Positions 43,517-52,938 of a DNA stretch of 64,000 nt are shown in pieces. The first letter of the stretch is position 1, and each line of letters begins with the position of its first letter. Source of the DNA: Pseudomonas sp. ACM7 (GTDB lineage: Bacteria > Pseudomonadota > Gammaproteobacteria > Pseudomonadales > Pseudomonadaceae); assembly GCF_004136015.1 (NCBI RefSeq), contig NZ_CP024866.1:1088944-1152943 (forward strand), given 5' to 3'. The notes under the pieces were generated by a model that saw only the letters and a program-made list of their open reading frames with translations, was not told the DNA's origin and searched no databases. A program made the position numbers and the translations under genes.

Positions 43517-45491
43517 GGCTTTGCTCCTGTTGACGGCACCAGGCGCGCCAGCTGCTTTGCAATTGCAGCACCGCGCCTTGGGCCAGTTTCACCGCATCGC
43601 TGGGGGGCAATGCGTACAAGGTCTTCAAGAACTCTTCGCTCGGCTGCGCCAACGCCTCGGCGCGACTGCCGGCCGGGCCTTGCTCGAGGATTTTTTCCAG
43701 CTGTTCGAGATAACGCCGCTGAGGCGCACTGACCGGTGCCTGCGCCACCGCCAGACTCAAACGCAAATGCAGCAATTCGTCGCCGATGTCCAGGCCGAGC
43801 AGGCCATCGTCCCAGCGACTGCGCGCCGGTTCCGGCAACTCGGGGTAATGTCGCGCCAATTGCAGCAAGCGGTCGGCCATGCGCCCGCCAAACCAGCTTT
43901 CGGCACCGCGCAGATTACGCCGGGTCAGACGCACCAGATCGTCGAGGGTCGCCGCCAGCAAACGTCGGCCATGCCACGTCGGGTTGCGCAGGATCAACAA
44001 ATGGAACGCCAGCACTGCGGCGCCGACACCGACCACGATGGATTGAGCGCTGTTGAAGAACGTCGCGACATCAAATTTCATCGCATTGAGCGGCGAGACC
44101 AGCACGATGAAGTGCAGACAAAATGAGGTGGCCGTCGCACCGATCTGCGGTTTGGCCATGCCCAGCGCACCGAGGAACAACGGCACGCCCATGCCCATGC
44201 ACAGCAACGCAAAACCACTCCATTGCGGCAGCAGAATCTGCCCGACGATAAACGCGGCCGGAATGGCCAGGAAGATCCCGCGCATAAAACTCATGCCTAT
44301 CTGGGCGCCATTCTCGCGGCTGGCAAACAGACTACACACCACGCACGTCAACAGCAGCGCGCCGGAGGCGGCGGGCCAGGCGGTCGCCAACCAGAAGCAC
44401 GAGACCACCAGAAACGCCAGCGCACTGCGGGTACCGAACATCAGCGCCAATGACAGGTCGCGGTGTGGTGTCAGGGTTCTCGGTGGATCGACCGTTTCCT
44501 TGCCCTCCTCAACGGCGTTCAACGCGGCGCTGGCCGCCATGGCGGTATCGAGCAACAAGGTGAAGCGGGCCAGGCAGTAACTCTGTGCGCAGCTGATGTG
44601 CGGGTCGTGGGAAGCGTCGAGCAACCTCGGCCGCAGCGCTTGCAGGGTCGCGGTATCCGGGCTGTTGAGCGCCTCTTGAACCTCGGTCATCCAGGGCAAC
44701 AGTTGCTCGGCTTCCTGGGGTTCCAATTGCTTCCACTGACGACGCGCCGAACGGGCGATGCGCAGCAGCATCAACAGCTTTTGGCTCAAGCCGCTGATCG
44801 CGCGTGCTCGTTGCCGCCCCAGGCTTCCTTCAAACCAGGCATGCTCGCGCTGGGCATCGACGGCGACGATTCTCCCGAGGATTTCCAGCAAGCCTTTACG
44901 CGCCTGACCATCACCGGCCAGGGTCGCACGCGCGGCGTTCATCCCACTTTGCCAGGCTGCCCGCGCCTGATCCGCCAGTTGCCGTTCGACCCGCATCGGC
45001 CAGAGCAGCGCACTGGCAGCGGTGGCGCAAAGAATGCCCAGGCAGATTTCCGTGCAGCGAGCCACGGCTTGATCGAACACCGTCAGCGGATGAGTAATGG
45101 CCGGCAGCGCGATGATCGCCACCGTGTAACCGGCCAGCACGAACGAATAGGACCAGGCGCTGCGCAGCAAGGTCGAACTCGCCGTACACAGCCCCAGCCA
45201 TAACGCCAAGGCCAACAAAAACAGCCAAGGCGTCTGGGCAAACAACCCCATGAACACCACCGACATGATCGTCCCGACCAGCGTCCCCAGCAACCGCGCC
45301 AGGCCCTTCTGCACCACCATCCCGGACAAGGGCTGGGCGACGATGAACGCCGTCATCAACGCCCAGGCCGGTTGCTCCAGGCCCCAGCGTAATGCCAGCC
45401 ACAGCGCCAGGCCGCCGCCGATCAACGTTTTGATCGCGAACTGTAAGGCGCGGCGGTCAGGCGCAAACAAAGCCTGCAAGGTGATAGGCAC
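43503..45491 (-). CDS. FUSC-family inner membrane pump (AaeB-like)
   Basis: A 662-residue protein with two sets of about six membrane segments separated by cytoplasmic regions, the FUSC/AaeB layout. The N-terminal half includes LALRWGLEQPAWALMTAFIVAQP with a later LARLLGTLVGTIMS. The C-terminal half repeats the pattern (GTRSALAFLVVSCFWLATAWPAASGA). AaeB-type pumps export aromatic carboxylic acids; fusaric acid resistance is another named function. First gene of its operon. Confidence 0.9.
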   Translation of the reverse strand: MPITLQALFAPDRRALQFAIKTLIGGGLALWLALRWGLEQPAWALMTAFIVAQPLSGMVVQKGLARLLGTLVGTIMSVVFMGLFAQTPWLFLLALALWLGLCTASSTLLRSAWSYSFVLAGYTVAIIALPAITHPLTVFDQAVARCTEICLGILCATAASALLWPMRVERQLADQARAAWQSGMNAARATLAGDGQARKGLLEILGRIVAVDAQREHAWFEGSLGRQRARAISGLSQKLLMLLRIARSARRQWKQLEPQEAEQLLPWMTEVQEALNSPDTATLQALRPRLLDASHDPHISCAQSYCLARFTLLLDTAMAASAALNAVEEGKETVDPPRTLTPHRDLSLALMFGTRSALAFLVVSCFWLATAWPAASGALLLTCVVCSLFASRENGAQIGMSFMRGIFLAIPAAFIVGQILLPQWSGFALLCMGMGVPLFLGALGMAKPQIGATATSFCLHFIVLVSPLNAMKFDVATFFNSAQSIVVGVGAAVLAFHLLILRNPTWHGRRLLAATLDDLVRLTRRNLRGAESWFGGRMADRLLQLARHYPELPEPARSRWDDGLLGLDIGDELLHLRLSLAVAQAPVSAPQRRYLEQLEKILEQGPAGSRAEALAQPSEEFLKTLYALPPSDAVKLAQGAVLQLQSSWRAWCRQQEQSHGLA

Positions 45492-45521
45492 GTAAAGCTC
45501 TCTTGGAAAGACGATTTAACG

Positions 45522-45619
45522 GTAGGAGCTGCCGAAGGCTGCGATCTTTTGATCTTTTGATCTTGCTGTCCGGCGACCTCTATACCGTCAAAAGATCGCA
45601 GCCTTCGGCAGCTCCTACA
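45522..45619. repeat. REP-type palindrome, family A variant in reversed order
   Basis: Here the arms are reversed compared with other copies: TAGGAGCTGCCGAAGGCTGC comes first and its inverse last, and the arms face away from each other. TGATCTTT is partly repeated at the centre. Confidence 0.88.
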
Positions 45620-45650
45620 AGGCTAATTTCATCGTTGAACGCCAGACACA

Positions 45651-45678
45651 AAAAAACGCCAGACTGGCTGGCGTTTTT
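45651..45678. terminator. Terminator after the DUF2383 gene
   Basis: AAAACGCCAG and CTGGCGTTTT form a 10-bp stem flanked by A and T runs, 17 bases after the gene's stop codon. Confidence 0.9.
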
Positions 45679-45694
45679 GACAGACAACGAACGC

Positions 45695-46162
45695 TTACGA
45701 GCGTGCGCGAGCCTGGTTACGCAGGGCTTTTACCTGATCGTGATTGCGTTGCACGCCGTGGTACTGACGCTCAACCAGGTCACGAATGCCCACCAGGTTG
45801 TGTTTGTTGATTTTTTCGATGGCTTCTTTGTAAGCCTTCAGTGCATGGTCTTCACCCCGTTCGGCTTCGTTCAGCACGGCCTCTTCATCCTTGCCGGTGA
45901 ACATCGCTTTCACGTCGACCCAGCGACGGTGCAAGTCACCGCTGACACTGGTGGAGGTTTCCGGATCGCCGCCCAGCGAACGCACCTGCGCTTGCAGTTC
46001 GGAAGCCGCAGTGGCGCAGTCGGCGGAACGCTGCATGAACAGGGATTTCAGTTCTGGGTGTTTGATGTCTTCAGCGCAAGTCTTGAACCCTTCCTGACCG
46101 TCTTTACTGGTTTCAATCAGGTCGTTGAGTACAGAGATGGCTTCTTTATTCATGTCGGTCAT
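45695..46162 (-). CDS. DUF2383 / PA2169-family four-helix protein
   Basis: A 155-residue soluble protein. The predicted structure is a ferritin-like bundle of long helices (DLIETSKDGQEGFKTCAED, HPELKSLFMQRSADCATAA, GEDHALKAYKEAIEKIN). Acidic and His residues are spaced so that a metal could bind, but the canonical ferritin ligands are not clear. The GAGGA RBS at 46162 marks the start. Relatives are induced in stationary or anoxic conditions in Pseudomonas; function is not established. Confidence 0.85.
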   Translation of the reverse strand: MTDMNKEAISVLNDLIETSKDGQEGFKTCAEDIKHPELKSLFMQRSADCATAASELQAQVRSLGGDPETSTSVSGDLHRRWVDVKAMFTGKDEEAVLNEAERGEDHALKAYKEAIEKINKHNLVGIRDLVERQYHGVQRNHDQVKALRNQARARS

Positions 46163-46365
46163 TTTCAATTCCTCGCGGGTTGATGAAAGATGCAATAGGT
46201 GTTGCATCCCGCATGCCAGCTTTGAATTGGTAAGTTATTCCTTAAATTTCAATTGCTTATCGATTAACGCGAAAACTGTATCCGCTTTATTTGCATGATC
46301 TGTCATTTGGCCTGCATGCAGAATGCCTGTATTTTCCAGACTGTTTGAATCAAGACGACTGACTG

Positions 46366-46602
46366 ATGAACCCTGAAAAGCTCGAACTGCTGGTCACCCG
46401 TGAAATGCCCTTCGGCAAATACAAGGGCCGGATCATTGCCGACCTCCCCGGCCCATACCTGAACTGGTTCGCTCGGGAAGGTTTCCCCCATGGCGAACTC
46501 GGCGGCTTGCTGGCCTTGATGCAGGAAATCGATCACAACGGCCTGTCGGAGCTGCTCGAACCGCTACGCGCCAAACATGGCAAACCCGCCCCTCGCCATT
46601 GA
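46366..46602 (+). CDS. DUF3820-family protein (QSregVF_b type)
   Basis: A 78-residue protein typical of PF12843: REMPFGKYKGRIIADLPGPYL followed by NWFAREGFPHGELGGLLALM. Its fold resembles a small nucleic-acid-related domain, and P. aeruginosa relatives were named as quorum-sensing-regulated virulence factors without a proven mechanism. A short intergenic region separates it from the aminotransferase gene. Confidence 0.85.
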   Translation: MNPEKLELLVTREMPFGKYKGRIIADLPGPYLNWFAREGFPHGELGGLLALMQEIDHNGLSELLEPLRAKHGKPAPRH

Positions 46603-46638
46603 CCCGACACCCAGACCTGGCCCCTGATTGAGTAGCCC

Positions 46639-47820
46639 ATGCCCGATAACACCCGCCGCGCCCGTGACGAAGCTTTCTGGCGAACCTTTGCCGACCGATT
46701 TGCGGTTGAACCCGGCCCGGTCAACCTCGAAAACGGGTACTTCGGGCGCATGTCGCGCACGGTGGTCGAGGAGTATCAGCGCAACATCGAACTCATCAAC
46801 CGCAGCAACTCGGTGCATGTGCGCCAACGCTTCGAACAGGGCGAAAGCCTGGAGATTCGCAAACAGCTCGCCGATCTGGTGGGCGTTCCCGCCGACACTG
46901 TCGCCCTCACCCGCAACGCTTCGGACGGTCTGCAATCGCTGATCCGCAACTACAACCGTCTGACGCCGGGCGATCAGGTGCTGATGTGTGATCTGGAGTA
47001 CGACACGGTCAAAGGAGCCATGCGCTGGCTGGCACGTCATCGCGGTGTCGAAGTGATCGAGATCGAACACTCGCACCCCGCCAGTTTCGACAGTTTGCTG
47101 GCCACTTACCGCGAAGCTTTCGTGCGTTATCCGCGACTCAAACTGATGGCCCTGACTCACGTCACTCACCGTTCCGGGTTGGTGATGCCGGTGCAGGCCA
47201 TTGCCGCAGCCGCCAGGGAACATGGCATCGACGTGATCCTTGATGGTGCCCATGCGCTCGGCCAGCTCGAGTTCAATCTCGATAAACTGGGCATCGCCTT
47301 TGCTGGCTACAACCTGCACAAATGGATCGGTGCACCGCTGACTCTGGGCTTCATTTATATCGCCCCCGAGCGCCTGGCCGACATCGATCCGGACATGGGC
47401 GAGATGCATTTCCCGGTCACCGATATTCGCGCCCGCACGCCGTACAGCACGCCCAACATCCCGGCGCTGCTGACCTTGCCGCTGGTGTTCGAGGAACATC
47501 GGGCCATGGGCGGTTCCGCCGCCAAGGGCGCTCGGCTCAATTACCTGCGCAACCGCTGGGTGAGCGCGGTACGCGAGTTGCCGGGGATCGAAGTCATGAC
47601 CCCGGACGACCCGCGACTGTATTGCGGCATCACCTCGATGCGCTTTACCCGGCATGCAGATCAACAGGCGATGGTCGAGCGGCTGCTCAAGGACTACAAC
47701 CTGTTTACCGTGGCGCGCAGTGGTGCCGCGAGTGGTCCGTGCATTCGCATAACCCCGGGGCTCACTACCACCGCTGCAGACATGGATCTACTGGCCCGGG
47801 CGTTGACCGAACTGCGCTGA
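46639..47820 (+). CDS. Class V aminotransferase-like PLP enzyme
   Basis: A 393-residue fold type I PLP enzyme of the isopenicillin N epimerase/cysteine desulfurase branch. EPGPVNLENGYFGRMSR, SDGLQSLIRN, LILDGAHALGQ-like (VILDGAHALGQL) and the PLP lysine K228 in GYNLHKWIGAPL match class V. There is no cysteine loop of desulfurases. The tail ITPGLTTTAADMDLLARAL is normal. It may be an epimerase or a sulfur or amino acid lyase. The neighbour is a DUF3820 protein and an intradiol dioxygenase on the opposite strand. Confidence 0.85.
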   Translation: MPDNTRRARDEAFWRTFADRFAVEPGPVNLENGYFGRMSRTVVEEYQRNIELINRSNSVHVRQRFEQGESLEIRKQLADLVGVPADTVALTRNASDGLQSLIRNYNRLTPGDQVLMCDLEYDTVKGAMRWLARHRGVEVIEIEHSHPASFDSLLATYREAFVRYPRLKLMALTHVTHRSGLVMPVQAIAAAAREHGIDVILDGAHALGQLEFNLDKLGIAFAGYNLHKWIGAPLTLGFIYIAPERLADIDPDMGEMHFPVTDIRARTPYSTPNIPALLTLPLVFEEHRAMGGSAAKGARLNYLRNRWVSAVRELPGIEVMTPDDPRLYCGITSMRFTRHADQQAMVERLLKDYNLFTVARSGAASGPCIRITPGLTTTAADMDLLARALTELR

Positions 47821-47822
47821 CG

Positions 47823-48548
47823 TCACACGGTGTGTTTGTCGAAGTCCTCGGGCTTGATCTGCGTCGATACCGCGAAGGTGTCGATGCCGATGGTCGTGTG
47901 CCCGAAGTAGCCGTCTTTATTCGAGTCTCGACTCAGGGTGTGAACGTTCAAGGTCGAAGCTTCGCCGCCCATGTTTTCATAGAAAAAGTCTTGATCGTTG
48001 GTCAGCGGTGAAACGGCTCGACCGCGGTACTCCCTGGCGTTGAGTACCGAGCGCGAGGCCACCTCGGGAAAGTAGAGCTGACCGACCCAGGCGACATGCC
48101 GCTCTTCCAGGTAGTTGTTGCCTTCCATAATGCGTACCACGACATGAACGTGCAGGGCACGGCCGGCGTAGAACCCCGGATAGATCGTGGTAAACCGCAC
48201 GATGCCGTTCTTGTCCGTAAATTGCCCGCCACGCAAGTAAGTGTCGTCGTCGGTGCGCGGGATCGAACCTATGTCGCCAACGTCGACTTCCTTGTCTGGA
48301 TTGACCTTGCTCCAACCCGAATACGCCCCGCGTGCATTGCAATGCCAGATATCCACCAGAGCGTCCGTCACCGGTTGCCCCGTCATGGCATCGACGATCG
48401 TCAGCCTCAGCACCAAGGGGATGCCATCCATGCCTTCGCTGATGTTTCGTCTGATCAATTTCGGATTTCGGAAATAAGGACCCGCGATCTGTTCGGGTGA
48501 AAGCAGGTAAACCGCTGGCTGGGGTGAAACCGGAGTGTTGTCGTCCAT
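47823..48548 (-). CDS. Intradiol ring-cleavage dioxygenase
   Basis: A 241-residue non-heme iron(III) dioxygenase. The four metal ligands of the family are in place: Tyr76 (NARGAYSGW), Tyr123 (TTIYPGFYAGRALHVHV) and His133 and His135. It begins with the family's LSPEQIAGPYF. The protein is shorter than protocatechuate 3,4-dioxygenase subunits and lacks a signal peptide. It could cleave catechols or hydroxyquinol-like compounds. No other aromatic degradation genes are adjacent, so its pathway is unknown. Confidence 0.88.
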   Translation of the reverse strand: MDDNTPVSPQPAVYLLSPEQIAGPYFRNPKLIRRNISEGMDGIPLVLRLTIVDAMTGQPVTDALVDIWHCNARGAYSGWSKVNPDKEVDVGDIGSIPRTDDDTYLRGGQFTDKNGIVRFTTIYPGFYAGRALHVHVVVRIMEGNNYLEERHVAWVGQLYFPEVASRSVLNAREYRGRAVSPLTNDQDFFYENMGGEASTLNVHTLSRDSNKDGYFGHTTIGIDTFAVSTQIKPEDFDKHTV

Positions 48549-48634
48549 GACGTTCTCTCTTCCATAAGATGAACGCAGGTTAACGCTGGTCGAGCAGCGA
48601 GATGCGGTAACTATGTATCGCATGATGTCGATCT

Positions 48635-48779
48635 GTAGCAGCTGCCGAGCTTGCGAGGCTGCGTTCGGCTGCGTAGCAGTCGTGAATCCGGCTTACGCGG
48701 TCTGCCTGACGTACCGCAATCTCTGGTTTTACGACTGCTACGCAGCCGAACGCAGCCTCGCAGGCTCGGCAGCTGCTAC
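48635..48779. repeat. REP-type palindrome, family C variant
   Basis: GTAGCAGCTGCCGAGCTTGC at the left with its inverse at the right; each arm carries extra bases (GAGCTTGCGAGG) relative to the other two family C copies. Confidence 0.9.
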
Positions 48780-48817
48780 AAAGAGCGAGTCGACAGCCAA
48801 AAGGGGTTTCACCGGGC

Positions 48818-48851
48818 AAAAAAAAACGGTGCACCGACCAAGCGCACCGTA
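48818..48851 (-). terminator. Terminator after eda
   Basis: ACGGTGC and GCACCGT pair; on the minus strand a run of eight or nine T follows. It begins about 40 bases after the eda stop. Confidence 0.85.
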
Positions 48852-48890
48852 AAGCCGTAGAACACACAACGAAGTGTTTGGTAAAGCCGA

Positions 48891-49556
48891 TCAGTCCAGC
48901 AGCGCCAATGCCTCGGCGGTGCATTCCTGAATGCGGGCCCAGTCGCCGTTCTTGATCCACTCGGGATCAAGCATCCAACTACCGCCCACGCACATCACGT
49001 TTTTCAACGCCATGTAGCTCTTGATGTTGGCCGGGCTGACGCCGCCAGTCGGGCAGAATTTCACTTCGCCAAACGGGCCGCCGAGGGCTTTGATAGCCGC
49101 GACGCCGCCGCTGACTTCCGCCGGGAACAGCTTGAAGCGGCGATAACCCAGGCCGTAGCCTTCCATGATGCCGGAGGCGTTGCTGATGCCTGGCAACAGC
49201 GGAATCGGGCTGTTGACGCTGGCTTCCAGCAAATCACGGGTGATGCCCGGCGTGACAATGAACTGCGAACCGGCCGCTTCGGCAGCCGCCAGCATGTTGC
49301 GATCCAGCACAGTGCCAGCACCGGTCACCAGTTCCGGACGCTGCTCGCGCAGAATCTGGATAGCCTTGAGGCCGAACTGTGAACGAAGGGTCACTTCCAG
49401 GGCTGTCAGGCCACCGGCCGCGAGGGCGTCGGCCAGCGGCAGGATGTCCTGCTCGCGAGCGATGGTAATCACCGGCAGGATCCGCGCCTTGGCGCAGAGG
49501 CTGTCGATCAGGGCAACTTTGTCCGCCATGGAAACGGTCGGGGATGGGGTTGTCAT
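48891..49556 (-). CDS. eda: KDPG aldolase (Entner-Doudoroff)
   Basis: A 221-residue class I aldolase that cleaves 2-keto-3-deoxy-6-phosphogluconate to pyruvate and glyceraldehyde-3-phosphate. The Schiff-base lysine is K142 in RRFKLFPAE and the acid-base Glu54 in ALEVTLRS. The GGVSPANIKSYMAL motif binds phosphate. ATG 49556 follows AAGGAA. It is the last gene of zwf-pgl-eda; the terminator follows. Confidence 0.95.
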   Translation of the reverse strand: MTTPSPTVSMADKVALIDSLCAKARILPVITIAREQDILPLADALAAGGLTALEVTLRSQFGLKAIQILREQRPELVTGAGTVLDRNMLAAAEAAGSQFIVTPGITRDLLEASVNSPIPLLPGISNASGIMEGYGLGYRRFKLFPAEVSGGVAAIKALGGPFGEVKFCPTGGVSPANIKSYMALKNVMCVGGSWMLDPEWIKNGDWARIQECTAEALALLD

Positions 49557-49573
49557 AGCGGCTGTTCCTTGGC

Positions 49574-50287
49574 TCATGGGCACCAGTAAATCTCTAACGT
49601 AGGTTGCAGAAACGCGCGAATCGGCATGGCGGCGACATCGTCACCGGCCAATGCGGCACTCAAGGTGGTCAGCTTGGACTGACCGGAAATCGATAGAACG
49701 GTGGTCTTGGCCGAGGCCAGCAGCGCGCGACTCATGGTCAGGCGCTGATGCGGCACGGTCGGCGCCAGCATCGGCCAGCAGCGACGGCTGCCGTCGACTT
49801 TCAAGGCATCGGCCAGGTTCGGGCTGTTGGGGAACAGCGAGGCGGTGTGACCGTCGTCGCCCATGCCAAGTATCAGCACGTCGATCGGCGGCAACTCCGC
49901 GAGCAAGCGATCCGCCTGTTCGGCCGCCAGTTCAAGGTTGGCCGTGGCGCTGTACAGACTCAGAAACTGAGCCTTGGCCACCGGGCCTTGCAACAGGTAA
50001 CGCTTGAGCAGACCGGCATTGCTGTCGACATGCTCTACCGGCACCCAGCGCTCGTCGGCCAGGGTGACGACAACCTTGGACCAGTCCAGCGTCTGCTTGG
50101 CCAGGTGCTGGAAAAACGCCACCGGGCTGCGCCCACCGGAAACCACCAGGGTTGCGGTGCCGCGCGCGTCGATCGCGTCACTCAGTTGCTTGGCCACATT
50201 CAGCGCCAGGCCTTCGGCCAGCAGCACCGGGCTCTTGAACTCATGGGCGCTGACGCCCTGAGGCAGTTTCAATTCAGATATCGCCAT
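49574..50287 (-). CDS. pgl: 6-phosphogluconolactonase
   Basis: A 237-residue hydrolase that opens 6-phosphogluconolactone. [14 protein letters not shown] and [18 protein letters not shown] are the DevB-type motifs, and [16 protein letters not shown] carries the catalytic residues. It overlaps the zwf 3' end by 14 bases, which implies translational coupling. The eda start lies 17 bases downstream. Confidence 0.94.
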   Translation of the reverse strand: MAISELKLPQGVSAHEFKSPVLLAEGLALNVAKQLSDAIDARGTATLVVSGGRSPVAFFQHLAKQTLDWSKVVVTLADERWVPVEHVDSNAGLLKRYLLQGPVAKAQFLSLYSATANLELAAEQADRLLAELPPIDVLILGMGDDGHTASLFPNSPNLADALKVDGSRRCWPMLAPTVPHQRLTMSRALLASAKTTVLSISGQSKLTTLSAALAGDDVAAMPIRAFLQPTLEIYWCP

Positions 50288-51743
50288 ACCACGACCTCCC
50301 ATCCCGCGTGATCAATGCAATGGAGCTCATCGGCCCCCAGGACCCGGCCGCGTACGGCTTGGGCGCATCACCGGATTTTTTCCACCCGGCGATCAGCTGG
50401 TCACACCACTTCCACGCGGCTTCGATTTCATCTTTACGGACAAACAGGTTCTGATTGCCGCGCATCACTTCCAGCAACAACCGCTCGTAGGCATCGGGAA
50501 TCCGTGCGCTGCGATAAGTGTCGGAAAAATTCAGCTGCAACGGACCGCTGCGCAGCTGCATGCCCTTGTCCAGGCCTTGTTCTTTGGTCATCACGCGCAA
50601 GGAAATGCCTTCGTCCGGTTGCAGGCGGATAATCAGCTTGTTGCTGATTTGCAGGCGCTGCTCGGGAGCAAAGATGTAGTGGGACGGTTCCTTGAAGTGG
50701 ATGACGATCTGCGACAGCTTCTGCGGCATGCGCTTGCCGGTACGCAGGTAAAACGGCACGCCGGCCCAACGCCAGTTGCGGATATCGGCACGCAGCGCAA
50801 CGAAGGTTTCGGTGTCGCTCTGGGTGTTGGAGTTAGGCTCTTCCAGGTAACCGGGGACCGGTTTTCCTTCGCTGTAGCCGGCGATGTACTGGCCGCGCAC
50901 GACCTGAGTGGTCAGCCCTTCCGGGCTGATCGGCGCCAGCGCCTTGAGCACTTTGACTTTCTCGTCACGGATGCTGTCGGCGGACAGGTCGGCCGGCGGG
51001 TCCATGGCGATCAGGCAGAGCAGTTGCAGCAGGTGATTCTGGATCATGTCCCGCAGCTGGCCGGCCTTGTCGAAGTAACCCCAGCGACCTTCGATCCCGA
51101 CCTTCTCGGCCACGGTGATTTCCACGTGGGAGATATAGTTCTGGTTCCACTGGGTTTCGAACAGGCTGTTGGCGAAACGCAGGGCGATCAGGTTCTGGAC
51201 GGTTTCTTTGCCCAGGTAGTGGTCGATGCGGTAGGTGCGGTTCTCCGGGAAGAACTGCGCCACGGCGTCGTTAACCTTGCGCGAGGATTCCAGGTCCGAA
51301 CCGATGGGTTTTTCCAGCACCACGCGGGTGTTTTCGGTCAGGCCGACCTTCGACAGGTTCTCGCAGATCGCGCCGTAAACGGCGGCCGGTGTCGCGAAGT
51401 AGGCAATCACCCGCTGGGCGCTGCCAGCCATTTCGGCCAGGGCGACGTAATCGTCAGCCTTGAGGAAGTCGACGTGCAGATAACTCAGGCGGGCCAGGAA
51501 GCGTTCCACCACAGCTTCGTCCAGCTCTTTGGCGCCGACGTAGCGGCGCAGCTCGGAGGCGATGAACGCCAAATGTTGCTGCTCGCTGCCAGGCTCACGG
51601 GCCAGCGCGATAATTCGCGTGTCCTCGTGCAACAGGCCTGCGCCATCGAGCTGATAAAGGGCAGGAAACAGCTTGCGCAGGGCCAGATCGCCGAGGGCGC
51701 CGAACAAGGCAAAGGTGCACGGTTCAACCGTAATCGAAGGCAT
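50274..51743 (-). CDS. zwf: Glucose-6-phosphate 1-dehydrogenase
   Basis: A 489-residue enzyme oxidising glucose-6-phosphate to 6-phosphogluconolactone with reduction of NADP. The active-site DHYLGK is at 174-179. The Rossmann motif reads [15 protein letters not shown], with a Leu in place of the usual Ser of GASGDLA. It is the first gene of zwf-pgl-eda and divergent from hexR, with a HexR-type site in between. Pseudomonas usually have several zwf paralogues; this is the one tied to HexR. Confidence 0.95.
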   Translation of the reverse strand: MPSITVEPCTFALFGALGDLALRKLFPALYQLDGAGLLHEDTRIIALAREPGSEQQHLAFIASELRRYVGAKELDEAVVERFLARLSYLHVDFLKADDYVALAEMAGSAQRVIAYFATPAAVYGAICENLSKVGLTENTRVVLEKPIGSDLESSRKVNDAVAQFFPENRTYRIDHYLGKETVQNLIALRFANSLFETQWNQNYISHVEITVAEKVGIEGRWGYFDKAGQLRDMIQNHLLQLLCLIAMDPPADLSADSIRDEKVKVLKALAPISPEGLTTQVVRGQYIAGYSEGKPVPGYLEEPNSNTQSDTETFVALRADIRNWRWAGVPFYLRTGKRMPQKLSQIVIHFKEPSHYIFAPEQRLQISNKLIIRLQPDEGISLRVMTKEQGLDKGMQLRSGPLQLNFSDTYRSARIPDAYERLLLEVMRGNQNLFVRKDEIEAAWKWCDQLIAGWKKSGDAPKPYAAGSWGPMSSIALITRDGRSWYGDI

Positions 51744-51748
51744 GATGT

Positions 51749-51756
51749 TTGTTCTT
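51749..51756 (-). promoter_or_regulatory. Candidate Crc/Hfq motif upstream of zwf
   Basis: On the coding strand AAGAACAA, six bases before the ATG, matching AAnAAnAA. Confidence 0.45.
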
Positions 51757-51808
51757 TTATCAAGTTAAGCTACAAATACCTTTTTTCAAGGCATCACTCA
51801 AGGGAAAA

Positions 51809-51824
51809 TGTAGTAATAACCACA
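51809..51824. promoter_or_regulatory. Candidate HexR operator between zwf and hexR
   Basis: TGTAGTAATAACCACA is an imperfect inverted repeat (TGTAGT against TGTGGT) 66 bases before the zwf start. HexR in Pseudomonas binds TTGT/ACAA-type palindromes upstream of zwf; the match here is approximate. Confidence 0.5.
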
Positions 51825-51973
51825 ACATTTTCGCAAAATACAGATTCCGAGTGGTGGACGGTCGGAGCCATCAGTAGGATAGGCCACCGTTACGGGCCCG
51901 ATCAAAGTCCCAATTTGCATAGCCGGGGCCCTTATTTGCATTGCTCTCATGTTTGCGGAGCTAAGGAACATAT

Positions 51974-52843
51974 ATGGACCGCGTGCGAAATTTACTGGAA
52001 CAGATCCAGAATCGCCTTGAAGACCTGAACAAGGCAGAACGCAAAGTCGCCGAAGTGATCCTGCTCAACCCGCAGCAGGCCACCCGGTTCAGCATCGCCG
52101 CGCTCGCCCAGGCCTCAAAGGTCAGCGAGCCGACGGTCAACCGTTTCTGCCGTTCGTTCGGCGTCAGCGGCTACCCGGAACTCAAGCTTCAATTGGCCCA
52201 GAGCCTGGCCAGTGGCGCGGCATATGTCAGCCGTGCGGTCGAGGCCGACGACAATCCGGAGGCGTACACCACGAAGATTTTCGGCAGCGCCATCGCCTCG
52301 CTGGACAGTGCCTTGCAGGCGCTTGACCCGAACCTGATCAGCCGCGCTGTCGACCTGTTGATCCAGGCCCGGCAGATCCACTTCTTCGGCCTCGGCGCCT
52401 CGGCCCCGGTGGCGCTGGATGCGCAGCACAAGTTCTTCCGCTTCAACCTGGCGGTCACCGCCCACGCGGACGTGCTGATGCAGCGCATGATTGCGTCGGT
52501 GGCGCACACCGGCGAGTTGTTCGTGATCATTTCCTACACCGGCCGTACCCGCGAACTGGTGGAAGTGGCGCGTATTGCCCGGGAAAACGGTGCTTCGGTA
52601 CTGGGCCTGACGGCCGAGGGCTCGCCACTGGCCAAGGCCAGCACGTTGAGCCTGAACATTCCGCTGCCGGAAGACACCGACATCTATATGCCGATGACGT
52701 CGCGGATCATTCAGTTGACCGTGCTGGATGTGCTGGCGACCGGCATGACTTTGCGCCGCGGTGTGGATTTCCAGCCGCATTTGCGCAAGATCAAGGAAAG
52801 TCTGAATGCCAGTCGGTATCCGATTGGGGATGAGTTTAATTAA
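51974..52843 (+). CDS. hexR: HexR, RpiR-family repressor
   Basis: A 289-residue regulator. The N-terminal helix-turn-helix ([22 protein letters not shown], then [21 protein letters not shown]) is followed by a C-terminal SIS domain (about residues 120-260) that binds the sugar phosphate, ALFVGASAP-like ([17 protein letters not shown]). HexR represses zwf-pgl-eda, edd-glk and gap-1 until KDPG is present. It is divergent from zwf. Confidence 0.94.
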   Translation: MDRVRNLLEQIQNRLEDLNKAERKVAEVILLNPQQATRFSIAALAQASKVSEPTVNRFCRSFGVSGYPELKLQLAQSLASGAAYVSRAVEADDNPEAYTTKIFGSAIASLDSALQALDPNLISRAVDLLIQARQIHFFGLGASAPVALDAQHKFFRFNLAVTAHADVLMQRMIASVAHTGELFVIISYTGRTRELVEVARIARENGASVLGLTAEGSPLAKASTLSLNIPLPEDTDIYMPMTSRIIQLTVLDVLATGMTLRRGVDFQPHLRKIKESLNASRYPIGDEFN

Positions 52844-52937
52844 AAAGATCGCAGCCTCGCTTCGCTCGACAGCGCCTACAGGTTTACACGATCCCTTGTA
52901 GGATCTGTCGAGTGAAACGAGGCTGCGATCTTTTGAT
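52844..52937. repeat. REP-type palindrome, family A
   Basis: AAAAGATCGCAGCCTCG and its inverse; the left arm carries CTTCGCTCG and CGCCTACA changes. It lies between convergent hexR and mutarotase genes. Confidence 0.9.
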
Positions 52938-52938
52938 C

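Larger units (their letters stand above)
48549..48890. other. Intergenic region with REP palindrome and terminator
   Basis: These 342 bases contain the dioxygenase promoter, a family C palindrome and the eda terminator. I see no gene. Confidence 0.6.

Noticed and set aside
50577..52028. 483-codon plus-strand frame opposite zwf
   Set aside because: Antisense to zwf, extending into the hexR region, and no recognisable protein features.
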